Assembly: GCF_010499455.1 (NCBI RefSeq) | Contig: NZ_JAAGOH010000025.1 | Coordinates: forward strand, 1 to 64,000 | Direction of reading: 5' to 3' | DNA: 64,000 nt | From: Ideonella livida | GTDB lineage: Bacteria; Pseudomonadota; Gammaproteobacteria; Burkholderiales; Burkholderiaceae_C | The notes under the pieces: model-generated | What the model saw: the letters and a program-made list of their open reading frames with translations, nothing else | Told to the model about the DNA's origin: nothing | Database searches by the model: none | Shown: positions 48,564 through 58,646 of the stretch, piece after piece | Numbering within the stretch: position 1 is the stretch's first letter | How the letters are laid out: the number at the start of each line of letters is the position of its first letter | Position numbers and translations under genes: made by a program

Positions 48564-51224
48564 ATGAGCCCGCCGGTCCCCCCGACGCCATCCGCACGCC
48601 CGGCCTGGGCGCAGGTCCGCGCAGCGTTCGAGGCCGCCCAGCGGCTGCCGCAGGCCGAGCGCCTGGGCTGGCTGCAGGCCCAGGTGCAGGCCGGGGACTG
48701 CAGCGCCGCCGTGGCCGACGAGGTGCGCAGCCTGCTGGCCCATGCGCCGCCGGACGACGCGCCGGACACCGGGTTCCTGCAGACCCCGGCGCGCTGGGCC
48801 GATGGGGCACCACCGCCGGACGCCCCGGCCCCGTCCGACCCGCCGCTGCAGCCCGGCCAGCGCCTGGGTGCCTGGGCGGTGGTGGACCGCCTGGGCACGG
48901 GGGGCATGGCCGAGGTCTGGCGCGTGCGGCGCGCCGACGGCGCCTGGCAGGGCGAGGCGGCGGTCAAGGTGCTCAAGCGCGGCATGGACTCCGAGGCGGT
49001 GCTGGCCCGCTTTGCCCTGGAGCAGCGGGCCCTGGCCCGGTTGCAGCACCCGCACATCGCCCGGCTGCTGGACGCCGGCCGCACCGCCGGCGGCCAGCCC
49101 TACTTCGTGATGGAGAAGGTGGACGGCCTGCCACTGGACCGCGCCACCGAGAACCTGCCGCTGGAGGCCCGTCTGGCCCTGTTCCTCCAACTGGCCGACG
49201 CGGTGGCGCATGCCCACCGCCAGCTGCTGGTGCACCGCGACCTCAAGCCTGGCAACGTGCTGGTCACCGCCGAAGGCCAGGTCAAGCTGCTGGACTTCGG
49301 CATCGCCAAGGCCCTGGACCCCACGGCCGGCGGCTGGGAAGCGGCCGACACCACCCAGGCCGGCCAGCGGCCCTTCACGCCGCATTACGCCAGCCCGGAA
49401 CAGGCGCGGGGCGAACCCATTGGCACCGGCACCGACCTCTACAGCCTGGGCGTGCTGCTCTACGTGATGCTGACCGGCCTGCGCCCCTACGGCCGCCGCG
49501 CCCGCAGCCCGCACGAGGTGCTGCGCAGCGTGCTGGAGGAGACGCCCACCCGGCCCAGCGCGCTCAGCCCCGACGAGGTGCCCGACCCGCGCTGGACCCA
49601 GCACCGCCGGCGCCTGCAGGGCGACCTGGACAACATCCTGCTCAAGGCCCTGGAGAAGCTGCCCGAACGGCGCTATGCCAGCGTGGAGGCGCTGGCGGCC
49701 GATGTGCGCGCCTTTCTGGGCGGCTTCCCTGTGCAGGCCCGCCCAGCAGGCTGGGCCTATGTGGCCCGCAAATTCCTGCGGCGCCAGTGGCTGCCCGTGG
49801 GTCTGTCGGCCCTGGCCCTGGCCAGCCTGGTCGGTGGCCTGGGCGCCGCCCGGTGGCAGGCCGAGGCAGCGGCGCAGGCCCGCGACGAGGCCCGGGCCCA
49901 GCTGGCCGCGGTCAAACGCATCACCGGCGAGCTGGTGTTCCGCTTTGGCGATGCGGTCAGCACCCTGCCCGGCGGGCCGGAAGCCCAGGCCGAGATGCTG
50001 CGCAGCACCCTGGACCAGCTCGACACCCTGGCCGGCCCGTTGCCCCAAGACAGCGGCCTTCAAGCCTTGCGCGCGGCCACCCTGGCCCGTCTGGGCGAGC
50101 TGCAAGGCAAGCGCGACATGACCGACGAGCGCCTGGTGGCCCAGGCCGAAAACACCCTGAAGCTGGCGGTGGCGCAAGGCGAAGCGGCGTGGGACGCCCA
50201 ACACGGGGACTGGCGCTTTGCCAGCTGGCACGCCCGGGCGCTCAATGCCCTGGCTCAGGTGCGGCGCCTGCAGCGCCAGCCCGGCGCCGGTCTGGAGTCG
50301 CTCACCCTGGCCGTGCTGCGCCTGGACCAGGCCCTGGCCACCGGCCCCGGAGACGAAGGCCGCGCCCACCTGCTGGGCGTGCGCGCCGGCAGCCTGCTGC
50401 TGGCCGCGCAACTGCACGACCAGCCCACCATGGCCAGCCTGCGCCAGCCCGACCAGGCCCTGGCCCTGTTTGACCGGGCCGAAGCCGATCTGCGCGCCCT
50501 GCTGGCCGAGGACCGGCTGCTGGCCACGCTGGACCGCCAGCGGGTGCCCGGCGACCCCTCGGTGCGGGTCTACCTGCGCCATGAGCTGGGCACGGTGCTG
50601 GGCGGTCGCGCCCTGGTGCACCTGGGCCGCAACGCCCTGGAGCCGGCGCGGCAAGCGGCCGAGGCCGCGCTGGCGCTGCGCCGGGAGAACCTGGTGGCCG
50701 AGCCCCACAACCTGGAATGGCGTGAAGGCCTGATGGTCGAATCCAACACCTTGGCCCTGGTGCTGCTGCGCCAGGGCCAGGGGCCGGCCGCCCTGGACGC
50801 CGCCCGCACCAGCTGGGACACCGCCGCCGCCCTGGCCCGCGACGAGGGGCCGCAGGGCCGGCACGCCCAGGCGCCGCTGTTTCTGGCGCCGCAGCTGGGG
50901 CAAGCCCTGGCCCTGAACCACCAGCATGCCCAGGCCCTGGCCGTGGTGCTGCCCGCGTACGCACGCTGGCAGGCCTTGGTGGCCGACGGCAGCAGCCCCA
51001 CCGCCCGCCGCCGCTTGGCGCAACTGGCCCTGCTGGGTGCCAACAGCCACGCCGCGCTGGGCCAAACCGCGGCAGCACGGCCCCTGCTGGCCCAGGCCCT
51101 GGACCTGCTGCCCCCTCTGCTGACCGACGCCGCCCAGGCCGAGGAAGCCGGGCGCCTGCACGCGCAAGCCCTGGCGCTGCAGGCCCGCCTGGCCCCCCGC
51201 TTGCAGACCCCACCCCGCCCGTAG
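48564..51224 (+). CDS. Membrane serine/threonine protein kinase with C-terminal repeat region
   Basis: This 886-aa protein has an N-terminal helical segment of about 90 residues. The Hanks-type kinase domain spans about 98-380: GTGGMAEV glycine loop, Lys135 in AAVKVLK, His224-Arg-Asp226 in HRDLKPGN, Asp244 in DFGIAK, and TPHYASPEQARGE in the activation/P+1 loop. All catalytic residues are present. One membrane helix follows (LPVGLSALALASLVGGLG, about 412-432). The extracytoplasmic C-terminal half (about 435-880) is helical and TPR-like, Ala/Leu/Arg-rich. Divergent from the ECF sigma factor, it probably belongs to the same signalling unit. Confidence 0.9.
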   Translation: MSPPVPPTPSARPAWAQVRAAFEAAQRLPQAERLGWLQAQVQAGDCSAAVADEVRSLLAHAPPDDAPDTGFLQTPARWADGAPPPDAPAPSDPPLQPGQRLGAWAVVDRLGTGGMAEVWRVRRADGAWQGEAAVKVLKRGMDSEAVLARFALEQRALARLQHPHIARLLDAGRTAGGQPYFVMEKVDGLPLDRATENLPLEARLALFLQLADAVAHAHRQLLVHRDLKPGNVLVTAEGQVKLLDFGIAKALDPTAGGWEAADTTQAGQRPFTPHYASPEQARGEPIGTGTDLYSLGVLLYVMLTGLRPYGRRARSPHEVLRSVLEETPTRPSALSPDEVPDPRWTQHRRRLQGDLDNILLKALEKLPERRYASVEALAADVRAFLGGFPVQARPAGWAYVARKFLRRQWLPVGLSALALASLVGGLGAARWQAEAAAQARDEARAQLAAVKRITGELVFRFGDAVSTLPGGPEAQAEMLRSTLDQLDTLAGPLPQDSGLQALRAATLARLGELQGKRDMTDERLVAQAENTLKLAVAQGEAAWDAQHGDWRFASWHARALNALAQVRRLQRQPGAGLESLTLAVLRLDQALATGPGDEGRAHLLGVRAGSLLLAAQLHDQPTMASLRQPDQALALFDRAEADLRALLAEDRLLATLDRQRVPGDPSVRVYLRHELGTVLGGRALVHLGRNALEPARQAAEAALALRRENLVAEPHNLEWREGLMVESNTLALVLLRQGQGPAALDAARTSWDTAAALARDEGPQGRHAQAPLFLAPQLGQALALNHQHAQALAVVLPAYARWQALVADGSSPTARRRLAQLALLGANSHAALGQTAAARPLLAQALDLLPPLLTDAAQAEEAGRLHAQALALQARLAPRLQTPPRP

Positions 51225-51253
51225 CCGGGCCACGGCGGGCCCTTCGGCCACGC

Positions 51254-51745
51254 CTACAGGCTCAGGTGCGTGGTGTTCTTGACCTCTTCCATCACCGCAT
51301 AGGTGCGGGTCTCGCGCACGCCCGGCAGCGACCAGATCACATCGCCGATGAAGGCCCGGTAGGCCGCCATGTCCGACACCCGCGTCTTGAGCAGGTAGTC
51401 AAAGCCGCCGGCCACCAGGTGGCACTCCAGGATCTCCGCCCGCACCTGCACCGCGGCACGGAAGCTGTCCATCACGTCCTGCACCGTGCGGTCCAGCAGC
51501 ACCTCCACGAACACCATCAGCCCGGCGCCCAGCTTGGCGGGGTTGAGCCGGGCCTCGTAGCCCAGGATGTAGTTCTCACGCGTCAGGCGCTTGACCCGCT
51601 CCAGCACCGCCGTGGGCGAGAGGTGCACCTCTTCGGCGAGCTTGAGGTTGCTGATGCGCCCGTCCTTCTGCAGCACACGCAGGATGCGCAGGTCGATCTT
51701 GTCGAGCTCACGCTCCGTCTCTGATGTATCCATGTTGGGTTTCAT
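51254..51745 (-). CDS. Lrp/AsnC-family regulator, probable putA regulator
   Basis: This 163-aa leucine-responsive-type regulator has an N-terminal helix-turn-helix (LDKIDLRILRVLQKDGRISNLKLAEEVHLSPTAVLERVKRL) and a C-terminal RAM effector domain (FVEVLLDRTVQDVMDSF, ILECHLVAGGFDYLLKTRV). It is divergent from putA with a 95-bp gap. In several proteobacteria a divergent Lrp protein activates putA in response to proline; that fits the missing DNA-binding domain of PutA here. The start may be ATG 51745 (GGAG 12 bases upstream) or 51733. Confidence 0.9.
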   Translation of the reverse strand: MKPNMDTSETERELDKIDLRILRVLQKDGRISNLKLAEEVHLSPTAVLERVKRLTRENYILGYEARLNPAKLGAGLMVFVEVLLDRTVQDVMDSFRAAVQVRAEILECHLVAGGFDYLLKTRVSDMAAYRAFIGDVIWSLPGVRETRTYAVMEEVKNTTHLSL

Positions 51746-51840
51746 GGTTTGAATAACTCCGCCGTTTGAGCAAAGTTCCGAATCTCTCTCGGCCATTGTC
51801 TCCATAAGCTGTCGATCTCTCCATCAGGGCTGCCACCACC

Positions 51841-54800
51841 ATGACCGACTCCGCCACCTTCACGCCTGCCGCGCCGCCGGTGCCCGCCGCACGCTTGCCA
51901 TTTCCGTACCAGCCCGAGGCGGCCGGTCTGACCCAGGCCCTGGCGCGCCTGCAGGGCGCGCTGGACTGGGCCGCCGTGCTGGCCCGCGCCACCCCTTGGG
52001 TGGAGGCGGTGCGCCAGCACCCTGCCCCCTTCTGGGCGCTGGACAGCCTGCTCAAGGAGTACCCCATCTCCCAGCCCGAAGGCCTGTCGCTGATGCGCCT
52101 GGCCGAGGCCCTGCTGCGCGTGCCTGACGCCGACACCGCCATCGCCCTGACCGCCGACCAGCTCGGCCGCGCCGACTTCGCCGGCGACGGCGGCGAGCAT
52201 GCCCTGCTGGCGCGCCTGTCCTCGCAGGCCATCGGGCTGGCCAAGCACTTCCTGCCCGCGGCCGAGGGGGGCCAGGGCGGCGAGCCCGGCGTGTTCCAAC
52301 GGCTGGGCGCGCGTACCGTGGTGGCCGCCACCGTGCGCGCCATCCAGTTGCTGGGCCGGCAGTTCGTGCTGGGCCGCAGCATCGAGGAGGCCATGGACGA
52401 GGCCCAGTCCCTGCGCCGCGGCCAGCCCCGGCTGCGCTTCTCCTACGACATGCTGGGCGAAGGCGCCCGCACCGAGGCCGACGCCGAGCGCTACCTGGCC
52501 GCCTACCTGCAGGCCATCGGCGCCCTGGCCGCACGGGCCCACGGGCAACCGGCCGCCGGCCCCGAGGGCAGCGACGGGATCTCGATCAAGCTCTCGGCCC
52601 TGTTCTCACGCTACGAGGCCGCGCAGCACGAGCGGGTGATGGCCGAACTGCTGCCCCGGGTGTGGCAACTGGTGCGCAAGGCCGCCGCGGCCGACTTGAA
52701 CCTGACCATCGACGCCGAGGAGGTCGACCGGCTGGAGCTGTCCCTGCTGGTGTTCGAGCGCCTGGCCGAGCGCATCGCCGCCAGCCACCCCGGCTGGCGC
52801 GGCTTTGGCCTGGCGGTCCAGGCCTACCAGACCCGCGCCTTGGCGGTGGTCGACGAGGTGGCGGCCATCGCCCGGCGCCACGGCTTGCGCTTCATGGTGC
52901 GCCTGGTCAAGGGGGCGTACTGGGATGGCGAGGTCAAGCGCGCCCAGGAGCTGGGGCTGGCCCGCTACCCGGTGTTCACCCGCAAGGAGCACACCGACGT
53001 CTCCTACCTGGCCTGCGCCCACGCCCTGCTGCAGCACCGTCAGGTGCTCTACCCGCAGTTCGCCACCCACAACGCCGGCACCATCGCCGCCATCGCCCAG
53101 CTGGCCGCCACCGCCGGCGCCCGGCCCGGCGAACACTACGAGATGCAGCGCCTGCACGGCATGGGCGAAGGGGTGTACCGCGAGGTGCTGCAGGACGGCA
53201 GCGTGGCCTGCCGCGTGTACGCCCCGGTGGGCGAGCACCGCGACCTGCTGGCCTACCTGGTGCGCCGGCTGCTGGAGAACGGCGCCAACTCCTCCTTCGT
53301 CCACCAGCTGGCCGACCCGACGGTGGCGCCGGTGGCCCTGCTGGCCTCGCCGCTGACCCTGGCCTCGGCCACCCTGACCCGTTCCAGCCAGGCGCAGGCC
53401 GTGGCCGGCGCCCCTGCCGCCGACCCTGAAGGCCTGGTGCTGCCCGGCGCGCTCTATGGCGCGGGCCGTGCCAACGCCGCCGGCTGGGACGTGAGCTGCC
53501 CGGCCCACCTGGCCCCGCTGACCCAGGCGGTGGCGCAGGCGGTGGTACCGGCCGTGGCACTGGCCACCCCGGCGACGGTGGACGCCACCATGGCCCGCCT
53601 GCACCAGGGCTTTGACGCCTGGGACGACCGGCCGCTGGCCGAGCGGGCCGCGGTGCTGCGCCGCGCCGCCGACCTGCTGGAGGCCCGCACCCCCGCCTAC
53701 TGCGGCCTGCTGGTCAAGGAAGCGCACAAGACCCTGGGCGACTGCGTGGCCGAGGTGCGCGAGGCCATCGACTTCTGCCGCTACTACGCCAGCCAGGCCG
53801 AGGAACGCCTGGGCGAGGTGGTGCTGCCGGGCCCCACCGGCGAGCGCAACACCCTGCGCTGCACCGGCCGCGGCGTGTTCGTCTGCATCAGCCCCTGGAA
53901 CTTCCCGCTGGCCATCTTCGCCGGCCAGGTGGTGGCCGCGCTGGTCACCGGCAACACCGTGGCGGCCAAGCCCGCCGAGCAGACCCCGGCGGTGGCCGCG
54001 GCCTTTGTGGCCCTGCTGCACGAGGCCGGCGTGCCGGCCGACGCCCTGGCCCTGCTGCACGGCCCGGGCGAGACCGTGGGCGCCGCCCTGGTGGCCGACC
54101 CCCGGACCGCCGGCGTGTGCTTCACCGGCTCCACCGCCGTGGCCAAGCACATCCAGCGCGCGCTGGCCGCCCAGGACGGCGCCATCGTCCCGCTGATCGC
54201 TGAGACCGGCGGCCTCAACGCCATGGTGGTCGACTCCACCGCCCTGCCCGAGCAGGTGGTGGACGCGGTGGTGCAAAGCGCCTTCCGCTCGGCCGGCCAG
54301 CGCTGCTCGGCCCTGCGCCTGCTGTGCCTGCATGAGGCCGTGGCCGACGCCATCCTGCACATGCTGGCCGGTGCCATGGCCGAGCTGCGCCTGGGCGACC
54401 CCGCCGAGCTGCGCACCGATGTGGGCCCGGTCATCGACGCCGAAGCCCACGCCGGCATCCGCGCCCAGCTCGCCCGGCTGGAGCGCGAGGCCCGCCCCAT
54501 CGCCAGCACCCCGCTGCCCGCGGAGCTGGCCGCGCGCTGGCCCACGCTGGTGGCGCCCGCCGCCTTCGAGCTGGCCCGGGTGGACCAGCTGCAGGCCGAG
54601 ATCTTCGGCCCAGTGCTGCACGTGGTGCGCTGGGGCCCGGGGCAGGCCCGCCAGGGCGGCGCGGCCGACGCCGGCGCCCTGGTGCGCCAGATCAACGCGC
54701 TGGGCTACGGCCTGACCTTTGGCGTGCAGACGCGCATCGACTCCCGCGCCCAGGCCCTGGCCCGCCAGGCCCGGGTGGGCAATGTGTACGTCAACCGCAA

Positions 54801-54972
54801 CATGATCGGCGCGGTGGTCGGGGTGCAACCCTTTGGCGGCGAGGGCCTGTCGGGCACCGGCCCCAAGGCCGGCGGCCCGCACTACCTCTACCGCTTCTGC
54901 GCCGAGCGCACGGTGACCGTCAACACCGCCGCCGCCGGGGGCAATGTGGAGCTGCTGGCCGGTCACGCCTGA
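51841..54972 (+). CDS. putA: Bifunctional proline dehydrogenase/P5C dehydrogenase
   Basis: This 1043-aa enzyme oxidises proline to glutamate in two steps with substrate channelling. The FAD-dependent proline dehydrogenase barrel is at about residues 60-480 (ISIKLSALFSRYEAAQ, RLVKGAYWDGEVKRAQ, YPQFATHNAGTI). The NAD-dependent P5C dehydrogenase domain is at about 560-1030, with Glu788 in AETGGLNAMVV, catalytic Cys822 in GQRCSALR, and SPWNFPLAIFAGQ. The N-terminal ribbon-helix-helix of E. coli PutA and the long C-terminal tail are absent, so this is the minimal type that does not repress its own gene. An Lrp regulator lies divergently upstream. Confidence 0.95.
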   Translation: MTDSATFTPAAPPVPAARLPFPYQPEAAGLTQALARLQGALDWAAVLARATPWVEAVRQHPAPFWALDSLLKEYPISQPEGLSLMRLAEALLRVPDADTAIALTADQLGRADFAGDGGEHALLARLSSQAIGLAKHFLPAAEGGQGGEPGVFQRLGARTVVAATVRAIQLLGRQFVLGRSIEEAMDEAQSLRRGQPRLRFSYDMLGEGARTEADAERYLAAYLQAIGALAARAHGQPAAGPEGSDGISIKLSALFSRYEAAQHERVMAELLPRVWQLVRKAAAADLNLTIDAEEVDRLELSLLVFERLAERIAASHPGWRGFGLAVQAYQTRALAVVDEVAAIARRHGLRFMVRLVKGAYWDGEVKRAQELGLARYPVFTRKEHTDVSYLACAHALLQHRQVLYPQFATHNAGTIAAIAQLAATAGARPGEHYEMQRLHGMGEGVYREVLQDGSVACRVYAPVGEHRDLLAYLVRRLLENGANSSFVHQLADPTVAPVALLASPLTLASATLTRSSQAQAVAGAPAADPEGLVLPGALYGAGRANAAGWDVSCPAHLAPLTQAVAQAVVPAVALATPATVDATMARLHQGFDAWDDRPLAERAAVLRRAADLLEARTPAYCGLLVKEAHKTLGDCVAEVREAIDFCRYYASQAEERLGEVVLPGPTGERNTLRCTGRGVFVCISPWNFPLAIFAGQVVAALVTGNTVAAKPAEQTPAVAAAFVALLHEAGVPADALALLHGPGETVGAALVADPRTAGVCFTGSTAVAKHIQRALAAQDGAIVPLIAETGGLNAMVVDSTALPEQVVDAVVQSAFRSAGQRCSALRLLCLHEAVADAILHMLAGAMAELRLGDPAELRTDVGPVIDAEAHAGIRAQLARLEREARPIASTPLPAELAARWPTLVAPAAFELARVDQLQAEIFGPVLHVVRWGPGQARQGGAADAGALVRQINALGYGLTFGVQTRIDSRAQALARQARVGNVYVNRNMIGAVVGVQPFGGEGLSGTGPKAGGPHYLYRFCAERTVTVNTAAAGGNVELLAGHA

Positions 54973-55152
54973 GGCCGCCCCGCACCGGGCAGGGGCCTGA
55001 AAAGCGGGGCAAATACCGAGGGATTGGCCCTTTCGGTGGATGTTTGCGGGCCGTGAACGGCTCGTAAACTGAGGTGCATCCCCACCCGAGCCACGGCCCC
55101 GCCGGTGCCCATGCGCCGGCCGCAGCCGCAGCCCCGCCAACGCCCGCCCACC

Positions 55153-56061
55153 ATGACCCTGCCCCCCCTCCCGCGGCGCGCGCTGGCCGCCGCCCTGCTC
55201 GCCCTCACCGGACTCACCGCCCAGGCGGTGGACCTGCGCCCGCAGACCAGCGCACCCGCCGACGACCGCGCCGACCGGGGCTTCTCCTACTTCCTCGGCC
55301 TGGGCCGCCAGACCATCGACTACCAGGAGAAAGCCAGCCTCTACGGCATCCGCAGCAAGGCCAAGACCAGCAGCCCCATGCTGATCTCCGGCGCGCTCTA
55401 CGTGGTGGACGAAGACCTGCTGTTCTCCATCGACAGCGCCAGCACCTTCTACCCCAGCGCCACCACCGAGCGCTGGACCACCACCGCGGCCAGCCTGCCC
55501 AGCGGCTCGGGCCCGATCCCCATCACCGACCCGCTGGTGCAGACCAACCAGTTCACCCTGTCGCAGACCCACACCCAGCTGCTGGCGCACTGGCGGCTAA
55601 GCGGCCCGGTGTTTGCCGTGGCCGGCCCGGCGGTCAACACCCAGACCTTCAAGCGCTACTCCTTCCAGCCCGGCGTGGACGATGCCGTCACCGCCCTGCC
55701 CGGCCAGGTGGTGGAGGAAACCTCGGGCGAGGTGCTGCTGATGGCCGGTCTGGCGCTGGAGTCCGAGCGCGTCAAGGGCCGCGACAGCCACCTGGGGCTG
55801 CGCGTGCTGGCCGGCGTGCCGGTGTGGCGCCGGGTGACCAACACCAACAGCCCGCAGTACGAGTTCTCGGGCACCAAGGGCTATGACGTGGCCCTGGAAG
55901 GCCGCTACAGCCGGGCCGTCTACCGGGGCCTGCACCTGGGCCTGTGGGGCAAGGCCAGCCTGTCCCAGCGCGAGCGCGAGACCGAGGGCAGCGCGGCGGA
56001 ACTGCCCGAGTCACGCACCCGGGCGATGAGCGCCGGTCTTGAGCTGCTCTGGAAGCTCTGA
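55153..56061 (+). CDS. Exported protein of unknown function, 302 aa
   Basis: I do not recognise this family. The signal peptide is clear (RRALAAALLALTGLTAQA). The mature part alternates short hydrophobic and polar strands (SPMLISGALYVVDEDLLFSI, GLHLGLWGKASLSQRE), as in outer-membrane beta-barrels or beta-sandwich periplasmic proteins, and ends LELLWKL. The ATG at 55153 is chosen because it directly precedes the signal peptide. It is the first of three consecutive exported-protein genes after putA and is separated by 119 bp from the lipoprotein gene. Confidence 0.7.
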   Translation: MTLPPLPRRALAAALLALTGLTAQAVDLRPQTSAPADDRADRGFSYFLGLGRQTIDYQEKASLYGIRSKAKTSSPMLISGALYVVDEDLLFSIDSASTFYPSATTERWTTTAASLPSGSGPIPITDPLVQTNQFTLSQTHTQLLAHWRLSGPVFAVAGPAVNTQTFKRYSFQPGVDDAVTALPGQVVEETSGEVLLMAGLALESERVKGRDSHLGLRVLAGVPVWRRVTNTNSPQYEFSGTKGYDVALEGRYSRAVYRGLHLGLWGKASLSQRERETEGSAAELPESRTRAMSAGLELLWKL

Positions 56062-56180
56062 CCCCCCCACACGGCGCCGGGGCCTGCAGGCCCGCGGCGC
56101 CTGCGCGCCGCGCGCCAGGACGGACGCGGCGGCCAGAACCAGGCCCCGGAGCGGGCCGGCAACGTGCGAGGAAGATCCTG

Positions 56181-58640
56181 ATGAACAAGCACTGGATGGT
56201 GGCCGCCCTGCTGGGCGCGGCCCTACTGTCGGGCTGCGGCAGCGGCGGCAGCAAGGAAGACGGCGGCGAAGAGCCGCCACCGGCATCGGACAAGCTCACG
56301 CTCACCGGCGTCGTCACCAAGGGCCTGATGGCCAACGCCGAGGTCAACGTCTACGCGGCCAACCCCGACGGCAGCCTCTCGACCACCCCGGTGCTGGCCT
56401 CACCCATCCTCAGTGACAGCAACGGCCTGTACCGCCTGAACTTCACCCCGACGGCCGGCCAGGTCTACGTGGTGCAGGTCAAGGCCATCACCGGCACCAC
56501 CCACCTGGATGAAGTGACCGGCGAGCGCCAGAGCCTGCCGGTGGGCTTCACCATGCGGGCGCCCTTCATCCCCAGCGGCTCGGGCACCGTCACCCTCACC
56601 CGCAACGTCACCGCCTTCACCGAGATGGCGGTCTCCGCGGCCCAGACCGGCTCCGGCGGCCTGACCAGCACCAATGTGCAGCAGGGCCTGTCCACCGTCA
56701 GCCAGCTGCTGGGCTTTGACCCCGCCCAGGTGGACGTGCAGACCACCACCACCGCCGACACCGAGAGCGAGAAGGCCCAGGCGGTGATGCTGACGGCGCT
56801 CTCGCGCATGGCGCAGGAGAACACCCTGGGTTGCAACCAGGCCAACGCCGGCGAGCGCGCCCAGTGCGTGGTGCAGACCCTGGCCGCCTCCGCCAAGCTG
56901 GACACCATCAAGCTGCAAACCAGCAGCGGCACCGACGTGTCGGCCTCGCTCAACACCGCCGTCACCTGGGTGTTTGACGAGAACCTCAACGGCAATGTGC
57001 AGCCCACCAGCTTGGCCGTGATCCAGGCCAACCTCGGCTGCGAGGGCAGCGGCTGTGACGCCGCCCCGGTGGAGACCGGCTCGCTCATCAGCGCGGCCAA
57101 GGCCCTGTTCCTGCAAATCCGCAGCGACGTGATGTCGCTGCTGACCCGCGGCGGCGCCTCCGAGCTGCAGACGGCCGGCGCGGCCAACCAGGAGGCCTAC
57201 AAGTTCCGGGCGGCCCTGGAGAACGTGCAGGCACCGGCCGACCAGTTCTCGGACATGGTTGACGGCCTGCAACATGGCCTGGACCTGTACAAGCGCTTCA
57301 AGAGCGGACTCACCACCCAGAACTACGTGCTGTGGGGCTGGTCGACCGGACCGGGGGGCGGCCAATCCTCCCGGGCCTGCTCGGTGTATGCCGACACGAC
57401 CCTGACCGTGCTGGCCACCACACCCGCCGAAGCCGTCGCCGTGGGCTGCCGGACCGCCAAGGAAAACTACCAGGTGGGCCTGGAGCTCAACAGCCTGCAA
57501 GTCCAACAGCCGCGCACCCGTACCCTGACCTACACCTACCGGATCATTCCGGACAGTGGCACCGGCTTCAGCTACACCATGAACACCGTCAAGCGGGAGA
57601 TGGTGAGCGAAAACAGCTACTGGACCTGGCTGATCAACAGCAACAACAGCAGCGAAAGGCGCGTCAACGAAACGCTCGGGACCTTGGGCGGCCAGACGGG
57701 CACCGGCACCTTCGACTGGGCAGATGGCGAGCTGCGCAGCATGAGCGTCACAGGCGGCATGCCCGCCATGCTCCAAGGCATGGCCCTCTACAACCCCAGC
57801 GGCAAGAGCACGGTCGACATGAGCGCTTCACGTGCCGTCGCCGCCGACGGCACGCTGGGCCTGGACCTGGAGACCGTGCAGGTCGCCGGGCAGATCCAGG
57901 TGTTCCGGGACGGCGGCAGCACGCTGGACAGCACGATGACCGTGGCTGCCGGGTCGAAGCTGGTGTACATCAACGACACCACCCAGGCCTCCAGCGGGGT
58001 GTCGGGTGGGCGCAGCGCCCGTCTGGACCTGACCTGGGGCAACAGTGCCTCGCAGGTGCAGGGGGTCCTCGCGCTCGACAACGGCACCCTGGACAAGTCC
58101 GGCACCCGCCTGGCCCCCACCAGCTGGAGCTTCACCGGGTCGCTGCGCAATGCGGACGCCAGCGGCGTCATGAAGGACGTGATCACCGGACGCCTGACCG
58201 TGGACGTGAGCGACTTCGCCCAGTACGACGCGGCCCTGGCCGAGGTTGAAGGTGACAGTGCCAGCAACCACTTCACCATGGGCTTCAGCTTCACCGGCAC
58301 CCTCACCGCGCCCTCGCGTCCGGTGCTGGAGGTGACCATGAGCACCTCCATGACCAGCGACCAGAGCACCGACCCGGCGGCCATGGCCCTGCAGTACCGC
58401 TCGCTGGTCAACGGCTCGCCCACGGTGGTGGTCACCATCAGCGGCACCCGGGACGCCAACACCGGCCTCTACCACTTCCAGCTTCACGAGGCCACGGCCG
58501 CCCTGCGCATGGACTGGCTGGAGGGGGCGACCACCGCCGACCTGTACGCCAGCGACACGCTGATCGGCCAGTTCGACAGCGACAGCCTGCTGATGACCTT
58601 CGTGGACCACAGCTTCATCTCGCTGGACACCGGGCTCTGA
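56181..58640 (+). CDS. Large exported lipoprotein, 819 aa
   Basis: A lipoprotein signal is plain: MNKHWMVAALLGAALLSGCG with the lipobox LSGC (Cys about residue 19), then a Gly/Ser/Glu tether (GSGGSKEDGGEEPPP). Residues 38-140 have a carboxypeptidase-regulatory/Ig-like strand pattern (LTLTGVVTKGLMANAEVNVY, SNGLYRLNFTPTAGQVYVV). The rest is rich in Thr, Ser and Gly with beta-strand character and a few cysteine pairs (LGCNQANAGERAQC, LGCEGSGC). There are no catalytic motifs I can name. No sorting-avoidance Asp follows the Cys, so an outer-membrane location is expected. Confidence 0.78.
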   Translation: MNKHWMVAALLGAALLSGCGSGGSKEDGGEEPPPASDKLTLTGVVTKGLMANAEVNVYAANPDGSLSTTPVLASPILSDSNGLYRLNFTPTAGQVYVVQVKAITGTTHLDEVTGERQSLPVGFTMRAPFIPSGSGTVTLTRNVTAFTEMAVSAAQTGSGGLTSTNVQQGLSTVSQLLGFDPAQVDVQTTTTADTESEKAQAVMLTALSRMAQENTLGCNQANAGERAQCVVQTLAASAKLDTIKLQTSSGTDVSASLNTAVTWVFDENLNGNVQPTSLAVIQANLGCEGSGCDAAPVETGSLISAAKALFLQIRSDVMSLLTRGGASELQTAGAANQEAYKFRAALENVQAPADQFSDMVDGLQHGLDLYKRFKSGLTTQNYVLWGWSTGPGGGQSSRACSVYADTTLTVLATTPAEAVAVGCRTAKENYQVGLELNSLQVQQPRTRTLTYTYRIIPDSGTGFSYTMNTVKREMVSENSYWTWLINSNNSSERRVNETLGTLGGQTGTGTFDWADGELRSMSVTGGMPAMLQGMALYNPSGKSTVDMSASRAVAADGTLGLDLETVQVAGQIQVFRDGGSTLDSTMTVAAGSKLVYINDTTQASSGVSGGRSARLDLTWGNSASQVQGVLALDNGTLDKSGTRLAPTSWSFTGSLRNADASGVMKDVITGRLTVDVSDFAQYDAALAEVEGDSASNHFTMGFSFTGTLTAPSRPVLEVTMSTSMTSDQSTDPAAMALQYRSLVNGSPTVVVTISGTRDANTGLYHFQLHEATAALRMDWLEGATTADLYASDTLIGQFDSDSLLMTFVDHSFISLDTGL

Positions 58641-58646
58641 GCCCGC

